Part shown: positions 1 to 6,983 of the stretch, piece after piece
Numbering within the stretch: the stretch's first letter is position 1
How the letters are laid out: the number at the start of each line of letters is the position of its first letter
Source: Limiplasma sp045538465
GTDB taxonomy: Bacteria; Bacillota; Clostridia; Christensenellales; Aristaeellaceae
Length of the DNA: 26,140 nucleotides
NCBI GenBank assembly: GCA_045538465.1
Contig: JAZSRK010000020.1
Coordinates: forward strand, 1-26,140
Reading direction: 5' to 3'
The notes under the pieces: generated by a model
What the model was told of the DNA's origin: nothing
Seen by the model: only the letters and a program-made list of their open reading frames with translations
Databases searched by the model: none
Position numbers and translations under genes: made by a program

Positions 1-31
1 GCCTCCGACTTAGGGTGATTCCATCATCCAA

Positions 32-664
32 GTGTGTCAATTTGCCCGCAAACGGCGGCTGTGCACCACCAAGCAGCTGTTGCAGGGCATCGGCGCGGCC
101 ATCCGCTTCAAGATGGGCCGCTTGACCATCGAGCAGGCCAAACAGCAGGCCATGGAATGGATCAAAGGTCGTTCGGAAATCGAAATGGCCGCCTTTGCGC
201 AGCTGTTCTGTCTGGAAGTGCTGATGCCCCGTTTTTTTCCGGAAGGCATTGCCACGCTGCAAAAGGAGCAGGAAGACGGGGCCACCGTGCTGCTGATCAC
301 CGCGTCCCCTTCCTTCTATTTAATGCCGCTGAAGGACATGCTGGGGGTCAGCGATATCATCGGCACCCGGATGGATGTGGACGAAAGCGGCCTGTACACC
401 AGCCTTGTGGGGGATAACTGCCGTGGCCTGCAAAAGCCTTTGCGGCTGGCGGAATATCTGGCATCCAAAGGCGACCGGCTGGACTATGAAACCTCCACGG
501 CCTACGGCAACTCCACCGGCGACCTGCCCATGCTGGAGCTTTGCAAGAACAAGGTGGCCGTAAAGCCCGGCCGTAAGATGCGTAAGGCGCTGAATGATAT
601 GGAAAACGTGACCGTGGTAGCATGGTCTACCAAGCCCGGCAAAGCAGCGAAGGAGGATGCCTGA
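32..664 (+). CDS. HAD-superfamily phosphatase (SerB-like, HAD-IB), 5'-truncated or broken
   Basis: A 210-residue frame opens at GTG 32. It matches the cap and C-terminal part of HAD-IB phosphatases: the motif II segment ITASPS is near residues 89-94, a candidate motif III lysine is at K135, and the motif IV region GNSTGDLPML is near 159-168. The nucleophile motif I (DxDGT) is missing. Reading the same frame upstream gives GDSIIQV, which resembles the residues just after motif I, and then meets TAG at 11-13. The three codons before that TAG (PPT) do not look like motif I. The gene may therefore be broken, or the window edge may be disturbed; the family is clear but activity is doubtful. Substrate is unknown; relatives act on phosphoserine-like or lipid phosphates. 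Its TGA overlaps the ATG of the next gene, so the two are probably co-translated. Confidence 0.72.
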   Translation: MCQFARKRRLCTTKQLLQGIGAAIRFKMGRLTIEQAKQQAMEWIKGRSEIEMAAFAQLFCLEVLMPRFFPEGIATLQKEQEDGATVLLITASPSFYLMPLKDMLGVSDIIGTRMDVDESGLYTSLVGDNCRGLQKPLRLAEYLASKGDRLDYETSTAYGNSTGDLPMLELCKNKVAVKPGRKMRKALNDMENVTVVAWSTKPGKAAKEDA

Positions 665-1722
665 TGCGTACTGCCGCCGACTTTTCCAAAGCCGATCAGG
701 TCATCCGTCAGGCGTTGACAGACGAAACGTTTACCTCTGCCAATCTGCTGGTGGGCAAAGGCGACCGGGTATTGTTCCGCCGTGCCTACGGACGGCTGTC
801 CATGGAGGATGATGCGCCCCTGACCACCGAGCACACCCGGTACGATCTGGCTTCCCTCACCAAGCCGCTGGTGGTCGGCATGCTGAGCATGCGGGCTATG
901 GAAGCCGGTAAATTGTGCATGTGGGATCAACTGGGCACTTTTTTGGATGCGCCGGAGGATAAGCAGGCCATTACCATCGGGCAGATCTTGACCCACACCG
1001 CCGGTTTTTCCACCGGGCTGCATCTATGGGAAGCCGATCGGGAGCCTGCCCGCAGCGCAGAGATGATCTTGCGCGCCCCGCTCAGGTACCGCCCCGGTAC
1101 CGGGCAGCAATATTGCTGTGCTGGATACATCCTATTGGGGCAGTTGCTGGAATGCCTGTATGATATGCCCCTTGCCGAGCTGGCCATGCAGGAGGTCTTC
1201 TGGCCGCTGAAGATGCAAAAGACCGGCTATCTGCCCGCACCGGGCAACATTGCCTCCACCGAGATGCAGGATGACGGGCAATGCCTGTGCGGCGAAGTAC
1301 ACGACGAAAACGCCCGTTTTCTTGGCGGCGTGAGCGGCAACGCCGGTGTTTTTTCCACCATGGACGATCTGGCGCTGTTTATGCAGATGCTGGCGGCACA
1401 AGGCGCCTTACCGGATGGCTCCCGTTACCTATCCCCCGCCACGGTGCGGCTTTGCATGCAAAACCAGACCCAGCACATGCCGCAAGGGCGCAGCCTCACA
1501 TTCTACCTGCCCAAGTTGGATAACGGCTACACCGGCGACCTATTCCCCGCCACCACCGTGGGGCATACAGGTTTTACCGGCACCAGCATCACCTTGGAGC
1601 CGGAAAGCGGACTGTACATGGTGTTTCTTACCAACCGCATCTGCCCTTCCCGGGACAGCATGGGCATCTACCGGGTGCGCAGGCTTTTGCACAATGCCGT
1701 ATATGCCGCCGCCGGGGAATAA
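664..1722 (+). CDS. Serine hydrolase, beta-lactamase/PBP4*-type family
   Basis: This is a 352-residue protein of the class C beta-lactamase-like (COG1680) fold. The nucleophile motif SLTK lies at residues 64-67 (S64, K67), and HTG at 301-303 takes the place of KTG, as in many family esterases and D-amino peptidases. The usual Y-x-N motif reads Y150-C-C152, so the asparagine is replaced by cysteine. No signal peptide or membrane segment is visible, so a cytoplasmic location is likely; penicillin-binding or resistance functions are less likely than esterase or peptidase activity. The ATG at 664 is preferred over upstream starts because AAGGAGG lies at 650-656 and the start overlaps the stop of the HAD gene (TGATG). 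A strong hairpin follows the gene. The substrate cannot be told from sequence. Confidence 0.85.
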   Translation: MRTAADFSKADQVIRQALTDETFTSANLLVGKGDRVLFRRAYGRLSMEDDAPLTTEHTRYDLASLTKPLVVGMLSMRAMEAGKLCMWDQLGTFLDAPEDKQAITIGQILTHTAGFSTGLHLWEADREPARSAEMILRAPLRYRPGTGQQYCCAGYILLGQLLECLYDMPLAELAMQEVFWPLKMQKTGYLPAPGNIASTEMQDDGQCLCGEVHDENARFLGGVSGNAGVFSTMDDLALFMQMLAAQGALPDGSRYLSPATVRLCMQNQTQHMPQGRSLTFYLPKLDNGYTGDLFPATTVGHTGFTGTSITLEPESGLYMVFLTNRICPSRDSMGIYRVRRLLHNAVYAAAGE

Positions 1723-1747
1723 ACGACCTATCACGACCGATCTTACC

Positions 1748-1788
1748 AAAAGAGGCGTTTGCAGCCGCAAAACTGCAAACGCCTCTTT
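1748..1788. terminator. Bidirectional hairpin terminator between convergent genes
   Basis: A perfect 16-base inverted repeat (AAAGAGGCGTTTGCAG at 1748-1763 and its complement at 1773-1788, loop about 8 bases) starts with A's and ends with T's. It can therefore end transcription from the hydrolase on the plus strand and from queT on the minus strand. Confidence 0.85.
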
Positions 1789-1806
1789 CATTTGGGTTCG
1801 ATTCTC

Positions 1807-2286
1807 TTAACGCCACTGGCTCAGATCCATCCGGCGGAAGGCTTTGACCAAAGGCACGCCCAATCCGCAGCACACCACCGCTTGCCCCAGCGATACCGTC
1901 AGCATATTCAGCCAAAACAGCGGAATGCCATAGGCATAGGTAAGCACCAGCCCGATGATCACGCCATTGCACACCACCGGCGGCAGGGCAGCCAGCCAGT
2001 CGTTTTTGCGCAAGAGCCTTGTAAACAAAGCGGCTAAAAAGGTGGCCAACGTGCCAAACACCACATCGTACATATTGGCCCCGGCGATCATGTTGCTGAT
2101 GAGGCAGCCAATGGTAAGCCCCGGCACGGCCTCCACAAACAAAACCGGCAAAAGCGTTAATGCTTCAGAAATGCGAAACTGTATTTGCTGAAAACTGATG
2201 GGTTGGAAAACGAGGGTAAGCGCCGTATACAGGGAAGCCACCATCGCCGCCAGCGTGAGGCTTCTGATCGTGGAACGCTTTTTCAT
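1807..2286 (-). CDS. queT: QueT-family transporter (ECF S component, queuosine precursor uptake)
   Basis: This 159-residue, very hydrophobic protein has about five to six membrane spans and the family pattern near the N-terminus: LTLAAMVASLYTALTLVF followed by IQFRISEALTLLPVL, then GCLISNMI and DVVFGTLATF. These match COG4708/QueT proteins, the substrate-binding S subunits of energy-coupling-factor transporters that take up preQ0/preQ1 or queuine. The energising EcfA/EcfT subunits are not in the window and are normally shared and encoded elsewhere. It starts at ATG 2286 with GGAGGA six bases upstream. It is a single-gene transcript with its own consensus promoter and a folded leader (separate entries). 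The family call is firm; the exact queuosine precursor is not known. Confidence 0.85.
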   Translation of the reverse strand: MKKRSTIRSLTLAAMVASLYTALTLVFQPISFQQIQFRISEALTLLPVLFVEAVPGLTIGCLISNMIAGANMYDVVFGTLATFLAALFTRLLRKNDWLAALPPVVCNGVIIGLVLTYAYGIPLFWLNMLTVSLGQAVVCCGLGVPLVKAFRRMDLSQWR

Positions 2287-2343
2287 CCCGTCTCCTCCAT
2301 TTGCTCATTCGTTGATGGCTCGGGAGTTATTCCTTGCCACCAG
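2287..2343 (-). promoter_or_regulatory. Structured queT leader, candidate preQ1-type riboswitch
   Basis: The predicted transcript starts at about 2340-2343 and opens directly with a stem: TGGTGGC (2342-2336) pairs with GCCATCA (2319-2313) around a 16-base loop. That loop contains CTCC (2326-2323), complementary to the GGAG of the ribosome binding site (2298-2295), so a pseudoknot could hide the site. Known preQ1 riboswitches of class II and III control queT genes in this compact way. I do not see the class I preQ1 consensus. The assignment is inference from structure plus gene context. Confidence 0.5.
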
Positions 2344-2346
2344 CGG

Positions 2347-2375
2347 ATTATAGCACTTTGCGTTGTTTGTGACAA
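2347..2375 (-). promoter_or_regulatory. Sigma-A-type promoter of queT
   Basis: On the minus strand, TTGTCA (2375-2370), a 17-base spacer and a perfect TATAAT (2352-2347) lie about 60 bases ahead of the queT start. Confidence 0.8.
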
Positions 2376-2444
2376 GACTGTGCATAAGAACGATGCATTT
2401 AGGTCAAACTTTCTTTGCATCACCAAAAAGGGAGGTGGAACACC

Positions 2445-2612
2445 ATGTCGTTCCAAAACGAGAACAAGTGCATCCATTGCTCAGTGGAGAGCTGCCGCCA
2501 CCACAGCCAGAACGGTCTGTGCCAGCTGGACAGCATTCAGGTAAAGCCCCGCAGCAATTGCAGCGGCGGCAACTGCGATGAGAGCCTGTGCGCCAGCTAC
2601 CACTCCAAGTGA
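2445..2612 (+). CDS. DUF1540 domain protein, small cysteine-rich
   Basis: This 55-residue protein has the DUF1540 pattern: CIHC near residues 9-12, further cysteines in VESCRHH and NGLC, the IQVKP segment, and a C-terminal CASYHSK. Eight cysteines in 55 residues suggest metal binding or a disulfide-rich fold. Family members are widespread in Clostridia and have no settled function; some are spore- or coat-associated (general knowledge, not shown here). ATG 2445 is chosen because AGGGAGGTGG precedes it by a few bases; a start 30 bases upstream is open but lacks a ribosome binding site. The gene stands alone and is followed by a 41-base palindromic repeat and a terminator. Confidence 0.85.
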   Translation: MSFQNENKCIHCSVESCRHHSQNGLCQLDSIQVKPRSNCSGGNCDESLCASYHSK

Positions 2613-2625
2613 GCCTTTGCACAAC

Positions 2626-2666
2626 TCGTCGAAAAAGTCGCCGTAGGCGAGTTTTTCAACGACCTG
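2626..2666 (+). repeat. 41-base palindromic dispersed element, copy 1
   Basis: The arms TCGTCGAAAAAGTCGCC and GGCGAGTTTTTCAACGA pair at 15 of 17 positions around a GTA loop, followed by CCTG. It lies between the DUF1540 stop codon and the terminator at 2668, in the gene's sense orientation. Copies 2 and 3 are at 18631 (opposite strand) and 25045. Confidence 0.9.
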
Positions 2667-2667
2667 A

Positions 2668-2702
2668 AAACCGCATCCCCGGCATGAGTGGGGATGCGGT
2701 TT
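2668..2702. terminator. Bidirectional terminator between DUF1540 gene and the PG-binding gene
   Basis: A perfect 13-base stem (AAACCGCATCCCC at 2668-2680 with its complement at 2690-2702) is followed by a T-rich stretch on the plus strand and preceded by A's. It serves the two convergent genes and begins one base after the palindromic element. Confidence 0.85.
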
Positions 2703-2710
2703 CTTGTATT

Positions 2711-4396
2711 TTATTCTACCGTTTCGCCAGTCATCTGCTTCCACTTTCTGCGGATGGCCTCCTGGTTCTGCACGCCGTAATCCGGGTCGTTTTTGGAGCA
2801 CTCGTCCATATCGCGCAGGAAGTGCACGCACAGGTGACCATCAAAGTCGTTATCCTTCACAGAGCCGGACAGGTGGGGCACATTGTGCATAGAAGCCAAC
2901 GTCCATACGCCGGAAGGCAGCTGCACATAGACCGGTTTAGGCGTCCATGTGTTCTTGTTGCCAAAGGCCTTGAACATGATCTGGGTATCGGTGGCGGTGA
3001 GAGGTTCGCTGTCCGCATGGCGGCCTAAACTGTAGAAGCGAAGCGTCCATTGCAGATTGGTAGCCGGGTCGAACACTTTGCAGGTCTGTCCTGCCCGGAT
3101 GGTGGGCTTGACATCATTAAACCAGTGGAGCAGCCTTACGCTGCCTGTGCTGGGGCCGCTGGCAGAACCTGCGCCGTCGGGCAGAGCATTGGTGTCGCCC
3201 GCCTTATCGGCATCGTATTTCTTGGCGTTGCCGCTGTAGAGCAATTCCAGCGTGGCAGAGCCTGCAACACCATCCGCCTCCAGATCGTTGCACTTCTGGA
3301 AGGCCTTTACCGCCATCTGGGTGAGGGCGCCATAATCGCCGTCTGCGCTTACATTATAGCCTAAATTCTTCAACGCTTTCTGCAATTGCTTTACCGCATC
3401 GCCCTTGGAACCGTAGCGCAAGCTTTCATAAACGCCGGAAGAGCTGCCGGAGGAACTGCTGCTATCCTGTGAGCCGCTATCCGTATTACCGGAGGAAGAA
3501 CTGCCAGCGGGTATGGCAGAAGAGGAAAACAACACCTGAAAGGTTCGGGTACCTGCCAGACCATCTGCGGTAAGACCGTTGTTCTTCTGAAACGCCTTGA
3601 CCGCTGCAATGCTGCCGTTGCCGTACACGCCATCCACCGAACTGGTGTAATAGCCCAATTCCTTCAGCCGCTGCTGCACGGTGCGCACATCATCGCCGGT
3701 GTAGCCCTTGCGTAGGGTGCGGCTGAGCCCGTTAGAGGAAGAACTGCTGCCAGAGGAGCTGCTGCCGGACGAATTGCTGGACGAACCGCCGCTTGTGCTG
3801 CCGCTGCCCTGTGCCGCCACCTTTTGCTCAATAAGGGCAAGAGTCTTGCTGCCTGCGAGACCGTCGGCGTACAGACCATTGTCCTTCTGGAACTGGACGA
3901 CAGCACGCTGCGTGCCTGCACCGAAACGCCCATCGATGCCGTTGGGGTTGTACCCCAGCTTGGTAAGCGCCGTTTGCAGGTCGGTCACGCGGCTGCCGCT
4001 ATCTCCATATTTCAGGGTGTTGGGGTTGGTGCTGGTCACGCCGGAACTGGAGCTGCTGCCCGCAGAGCCGCTGCTGGAGCTGCCGGAACTGCCCGATGCC
4101 ACACTGTTGCCTTCGTACAAAAGGCTCAGCGTCAGGTGCCCGGCCTTGCCGTCTGCTTCCAGACCATTGGCTGCCTGATAGAGCTTGACCGCATTCTCCG
4201 TACCGCGGCCAAACTTGCCGTCGGTGCCGTTGGGGTCGTAGCCCAGCGCTAGCAAAGCTTGCTGCAATTTGAGCACATCCTTGCCCCGGTCGCCAAATTC
4301 CAGCGTGCTGTAGCGCGCCAGTGCCGTGCCGGTCACCAGCAGCAACAAGGCGATCGCCAGTGCCGCCAGCCGTAACTTATGACAAAAATATTTCAT
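2711..4396 (-). CDS. Secreted protein with four peptidoglycan-binding repeats and a C-terminal cell-wall domain
   Basis: This 561-residue protein has a signal peptide at about residues 1-27 (hydrophobic core LAALAIALLLLVTG, cleavage near ALA). Four PG_binding_1 domains lie at about 30-94, 127-191, 225-290 and 322-387, each with the GxxGxxVxxLQ...LGY...DG.FG..T..AV..FQ..N.L..DG.AG pattern, joined by Ser/Gly-rich linkers. The C-terminal domain (about 421-561) carries HADSE, HNVPH and GHLCVHF motifs; similar His/Asp-rich domains follow PG-binding repeats in other clostridial proteins and could be a metal-dependent wall hydrolase, but activity is unproven. ATG 4396 is chosen over a start at 4504 because it is preceded by GCAGGAGG and begins the signal peptide. 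It probably acts outside the membrane on the cell wall or spore cortex. Confidence 0.88.
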   Translation of the reverse strand: MKYFCHKLRLAALAIALLLLVTGTALARYSTLEFGDRGKDVLKLQQALLALGYDPNGTDGKFGRGTENAVKLYQAANGLEADGKAGHLTLSLLYEGNSVASGSSGSSSSGSAGSSSSSGVTSTNPNTLKYGDSGSRVTDLQTALTKLGYNPNGIDGRFGAGTQRAVVQFQKDNGLYADGLAGSKTLALIEQKVAAQGSGSTSGGSSSNSSGSSSSGSSSSSNGLSRTLRKGYTGDDVRTVQQRLKELGYYTSSVDGVYGNGSIAAVKAFQKNNGLTADGLAGTRTFQVLFSSSAIPAGSSSSGNTDSGSQDSSSSSGSSSGVYESLRYGSKGDAVKQLQKALKNLGYNVSADGDYGALTQMAVKAFQKCNDLEADGVAGSATLELLYSGNAKKYDADKAGDTNALPDGAGSASGPSTGSVRLLHWFNDVKPTIRAGQTCKVFDPATNLQWTLRFYSLGRHADSEPLTATDTQIMFKAFGNKNTWTPKPVYVQLPSGVWTLASMHNVPHLSGSVKDNDFDGHLCVHFLRDMDECSKNDPDYGVQNQEAIRRKWKQMTGETVE

Positions 4397-4515
4397 GTTA
4401 CTTATCCTCCTGCCTACTGTTGGGGCCGATGACCGCAGAGTAGCTATTCGCATGGAAAATACGTGGTTTTGCCCTCTGACAGTCCGCTTGTACGCCCTGT
4501 TCATTCAGCGGTTAC

Positions 4516-4544
4516 AGTATAGCAAAAGATGAATAGAATGTAAA
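4516..4544 (-). promoter_or_regulatory. Promoter of the PG-binding protein gene
   Basis: On the minus strand, TTTACA (4544-4539), a 17-base spacer and TATACT (4521-4516) give a roughly 115-base leader before ATG 4396. The rest of the 359-base gap 4397-4755 holds the divergent promoter at 4671 and no gene I can support. Confidence 0.65.
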
Positions 4545-4670
4545 TAGTATTACGGATTTGTTACGAGTTTTTCGCGGTTTTCATATCTTCATGGCGGAAT
4601 ATGCTGGTTTTGCCATGCACAAAAGGCCCAAATGGCCCAAAGGACATCTCAATTTTTCCTGCTCCCCCTC

Positions 4671-4700
4671 TTTACACAAATGGGAAGGAAATGCTAAACT
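4671..4700 (+). promoter_or_regulatory. Promoter of the secreted orphan at 4756
   Basis: TTTACA (4671-4676), an 18-base spacer and TAAACT (4695-4700) lie 56 bases before the ATG. It is a moderate match to the sigma-A consensus. Confidence 0.5.
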
Positions 4701-4755
4701 GAATCGTTAGCATAGCACAGGCGCAAAAGCAGCGTCTGGGCAAAGGAGAGCCGCT

Positions 4756-5631
4756 ATGAAAAGAACCTTTATCATCTGGTGCATTCTGCTATGTCTGATG
4801 TTCGGCTGCGTATCTGCCAAGGCCGATGACGGCTGTTTTCTGATGAACGTGGACGCCTTGGACATGACCCGTCTGAACCAGAATGATTATGTGCAAAAAT
4901 ACCTTTCTGCTCAAACGCAGGGGTTGCGCATCATCAAACAAATACCCAGCGACGTGCCACAACCCGTGCGGCTGTCGCTGGTGGAGATGAACGGCCAGAC
5001 TTTGGTTTTGGATAAGGACTATGGCTATGTAAGCGGCCAGTTCGACTCCGGCAGCCTCTACCTGCCCTACATGGGCGGCGGCACGACCCCCTATCTGGTT
5101 ACGCTGTATGTGGGCGACATGGTATACGCCATGCCCTTTATGCAGCTGCAAGCAAGGCTTTCTGCCAACGGGGCCTGTACCTACGGCGCACATCTGTACG
5201 ACTATTCTCCTGCTTTGGGGCAGGATTGGCTGATGGGCACCATGCTGGATCTGAATGCACTGCGCACCCAAGGCTATATGGCTGTGGATGTATGCGCCAG
5301 CAACCGTTATCTGCTGGGGCAGGCAGATATCTACCTTGCCGGCGATCAGATCACCATCACGTTGAGCTTGAACCCAGCTGCCAATGCGGAGCTGCACAGT
5401 CTGTCCATCTACGTGAACACTGATTGTGCTTCCCTTTCCAGCGCCGCTTCCGGCCCCGCTTACGGGCAGGGCGAATGGATCCCTGTGGGGGATGCCGCCA
5501 GCGCTTTGCTGTACATCCCCATGAGCGTCAGCTACGACCCCTCCGCTCTAAGCACCTACAGTTACGATTTGAACCACGGTTACCTACACCAGCAAATAAG
5601 CCTCTGGCAGCAAAACTGCGCAGGACAGTAA
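4756..5631 (+). CDS. Secreted protein of unknown function
   Basis: I do not recognise this 291-residue protein. It begins with a clear signal peptide (MKRT, hydrophobic IIWCILLCLMFGC, predicted cleavage after VSAKA), and no lipoprotein box fits well. The mature part is rich in Tyr, Leu, Asn and Asp with regularly alternating hydrophobic residues, suggesting a beta-rich extracellular fold, and has several repeats of YxxxL/YSxxL-like stretches but no known catalytic motif. ATG 4756 follows AAAGGAG. Its mature N-terminus (ADDGCF) resembles that of the three small secreted proteins just downstream on the other strand (ADDCYE, ADGCYE, ADTCYE), which may reflect a shared processing signal or only chance. 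A strong terminator follows. Confidence 0.75.
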   Translation: MKRTFIIWCILLCLMFGCVSAKADDGCFLMNVDALDMTRLNQNDYVQKYLSAQTQGLRIIKQIPSDVPQPVRLSLVEMNGQTLVLDKDYGYVSGQFDSGSLYLPYMGGGTTPYLVTLYVGDMVYAMPFMQLQARLSANGACTYGAHLYDYSPALGQDWLMGTMLDLNALRTQGYMAVDVCASNRYLLGQADIYLAGDQITITLSLNPAANAELHSLSIYVNTDCASLSSAASGPAYGQGEWIPVGDAASALLYIPMSVSYDPSALSTYSYDLNHGYLHQQISLWQQNCAGQ

Positions 5632-5642
5632 AGCAACGCAAA

Positions 5643-5690
5643 CGCCCCGCCTCCCGTTTTTGTCCGGGAAGCGGGGCGCTGTTTTTGTTT
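5643..5690. terminator. Terminator between convergent secreted-protein genes
   Basis: The arms CGCCCCGCCTCCCG (5643-5656) and CGGGAAGCGGGGCG (5665-5678) pair with one mismatch, followed by CTGTTTTTGTTT on the plus strand. Confidence 0.85.
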
Positions 5691-5716
5691 GGCTCAATGG
5701 ATCGTATTACTGCTCC

Positions 5717-6190
5717 TTAGTTGGCCAAATCCTCATAGATCGCTTCGACGACTGCGTAGGCCATATCCACACTATCCACAATAATGGTGTCCGAATCCTC
5801 TCTCAACTTGAGACCGCCTACCAACTTCTGGCAGTCATCCAATTCTTCTACAAGTACATCGTAGTTAAGGCAGAAGTCTATAAACGCCATCAGCGTATCA
5901 TAGGCGTCCAAGTTGGCCCATGCATAGCCTTCCTGCTGGCCTCTTGCATTGATACCAGTAACGCCCACATGACCTTTTTCTACATTGGCGATAAAGTATA
6001 CACTGGAACTGTCTACATCGGTATCAAAGTAGAAACCCTCGCCCAGACAGATCTCAGCGTATTCGTTGGGCTTGCTGAACAGCGTTTTGATCCCTTCGTA
6101 GCAATCATCAGCCTGAGCAGTGGTTACGCAAACGCCCAACATCAGAACGAGGACCAGTAGCACAGCAAGCAAGCGTGTGGCTTTTTTCAT
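5717..6190 (-). CDS. Small secreted protein, paralog A of a three-gene family
   Basis: This 157-residue protein has a signal peptide (MKKATRLLAVLLVLVLMLGVCVTTAQA, then DDCYEG). The mature part is about 130 residues, acidic, and shares with its two neighbours the core VGVTGINARGQQEGYAW, an FCLNYD segment and a later DDC, giving three conserved cysteines in all three paralogs. It is the most divergent copy. It lies 53 bases after paralog B with its own ribosome binding site (GAAGGAGG) and no separate promoter that I can see, so it is probably co-transcribed with B. I do not recognise the family; function is unknown. Confidence 0.82.
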   Translation of the reverse strand: MKKATRLLAVLLVLVLMLGVCVTTAQADDCYEGIKTLFSKPNEYAEICLGEGFYFDTDVDSSSVYFIANVEKGHVGVTGINARGQQEGYAWANLDAYDTLMAFIDFCLNYDVLVEELDDCQKLVGGLKLREDSDTIIVDSVDMAYAVVEAIYEDLAN

Positions 6191-6243
6191 GGCTTAGTTC
6201 CTCCTTCCATATGTGATCGTTCCGCTAAATGGCATTAGGAAAA

Positions 6244-6711
6244 TCATTTATCGGAAACGACCTCCCTAACAGCATCGACGAAATTATCAGCACTGGACTT
6301 GCTGTTGACGATGTAGGGATCGCCGTCTTCGGTCAGGAAGATCGCGCCGACCAAGCCATCGCACTCATCCACATAGTCGAGCAGAAGCTCGTAACCGATG
6401 CAGAACTGCATAAAGGCCAGCAGCGAATCGCCGGTGTTAACGTTGATCCAAGCATAGCCTTCGGGCTTGCCGGCACCATTGAGACCGGTAACGCCTACAT
6501 TGCCATTCGCAGCATCAACAACAAAGAATACGGAGTCGGTATCGGTATTGGGGTCGTATTTCTGACCCTGACCCAGATATACGAAGGTATCATCTTCTTG
6601 ATCTTCGTAGATGAGTTTCAGAAGTTCATAGCAGCCATCGGCCTGAGCGGTGGTCATGCATACGCCCATCATCAGAATGAGGGCAAGCAACATAGCGAGA
6701 AGTTTTTTCAT
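6244..6711 (-). CDS. Small secreted protein, paralog B
   Basis: This 155-residue protein has a near-identical signal peptide to paralog C (MKKLLAMLLALILMMGVC, cleavage after AQA). The mature N-terminus is ADGCYELLKLIYED, followed by DTFVYLGQG, NVGVTGLNG, EGYAW, FCIGYE, DEC and EDGDPYIV. By eye it is roughly two-thirds identical to paralog C and has the same length, with the leader and promoter also conserved, so the pair arose by a recent tandem duplication that included the control region. ATG 6711 follows AAAGGAGG at good spacing. It is secreted and acidic, with function unknown. Confidence 0.85.
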   Translation of the reverse strand: MKKLLAMLLALILMMGVCMTTAQADGCYELLKLIYEDQEDDTFVYLGQGQKYDPNTDTDSVFFVVDAANGNVGVTGLNGAGKPEGYAWINVNTGDSLLAFMQFCIGYELLLDYVDECDGLVGAIFLTEDGDPYIVNSKSSADNFVDAVREVVSDK

Positions 6712-6773
6712 GGTGGAGTCCTCCTTTGATTTGGTTGTACATCGTTCGAGAAACGAATCAACTCATTACACAA

Positions 6774-6802
6774 ATTGTAACACAAACCGCCAGACATGTC
6801 AC
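6774..6802 (-). promoter_or_regulatory. Promoter of paralog B (and probably A)
   Basis: On the minus strand, GTGACA (6802-6797), a 17-base spacer and TACAAT (6779-6774). The promoter, the TTGATTCGTT hairpin-forming leader and the SD region are all conserved with the promoter at 7513-7541. Confidence 0.72.
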
Positions 6803-6897
6803 CTGATTTTTGGGAAAAAAACAAAAAATAAAGAGATAACAAACATTCTTTATTATACATACCTTGATCCATCACTGTAAAAGCTGCTGTTTCCCGT

Positions 6898-6931
6898 AAA
6901 AAAGCAACCCCAGCTCATCGGCGGGGGTTGC
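6898..6931 (-). terminator. Intrinsic terminator of paralog C
   Basis: On the minus strand a GCAACCCC/GGGGTTGC stem (6931-6924 and 6911-6904) is followed by six T's, classic for Rho-independent termination. It separates paralog C from the B-A transcript. Confidence 0.85.
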
Positions 6932-6983
6932 CCATAGTGCTTAACAAGCGAGATATTTCGTTTTGCTAAACATTGCTGGAGAA

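Noticed and set aside
1793..1805. GGGTTCGATTC resembling a tRNA T-loop
   Set aside because: It lies between a terminator and the queT stop with no acceptor stem, D-arm or anticodon arm in reach.
4397..4504. Upstream extension of the PG-binding protein to a start at 4504
   Set aside because: The extra 36 residues precede the signal peptide, lack a ribosome binding site and extend to within 15 bases of the predicted promoter; ATG 4396 has AGGAGG.
4756..4835. Lipoprotein signal (MFGC, and GVC in the paralogs)
   Set aside because: Residues before the cysteine do not fit the L-A/S-G/A-C box, whereas good signal peptidase I sites (AKA, AQA) follow.
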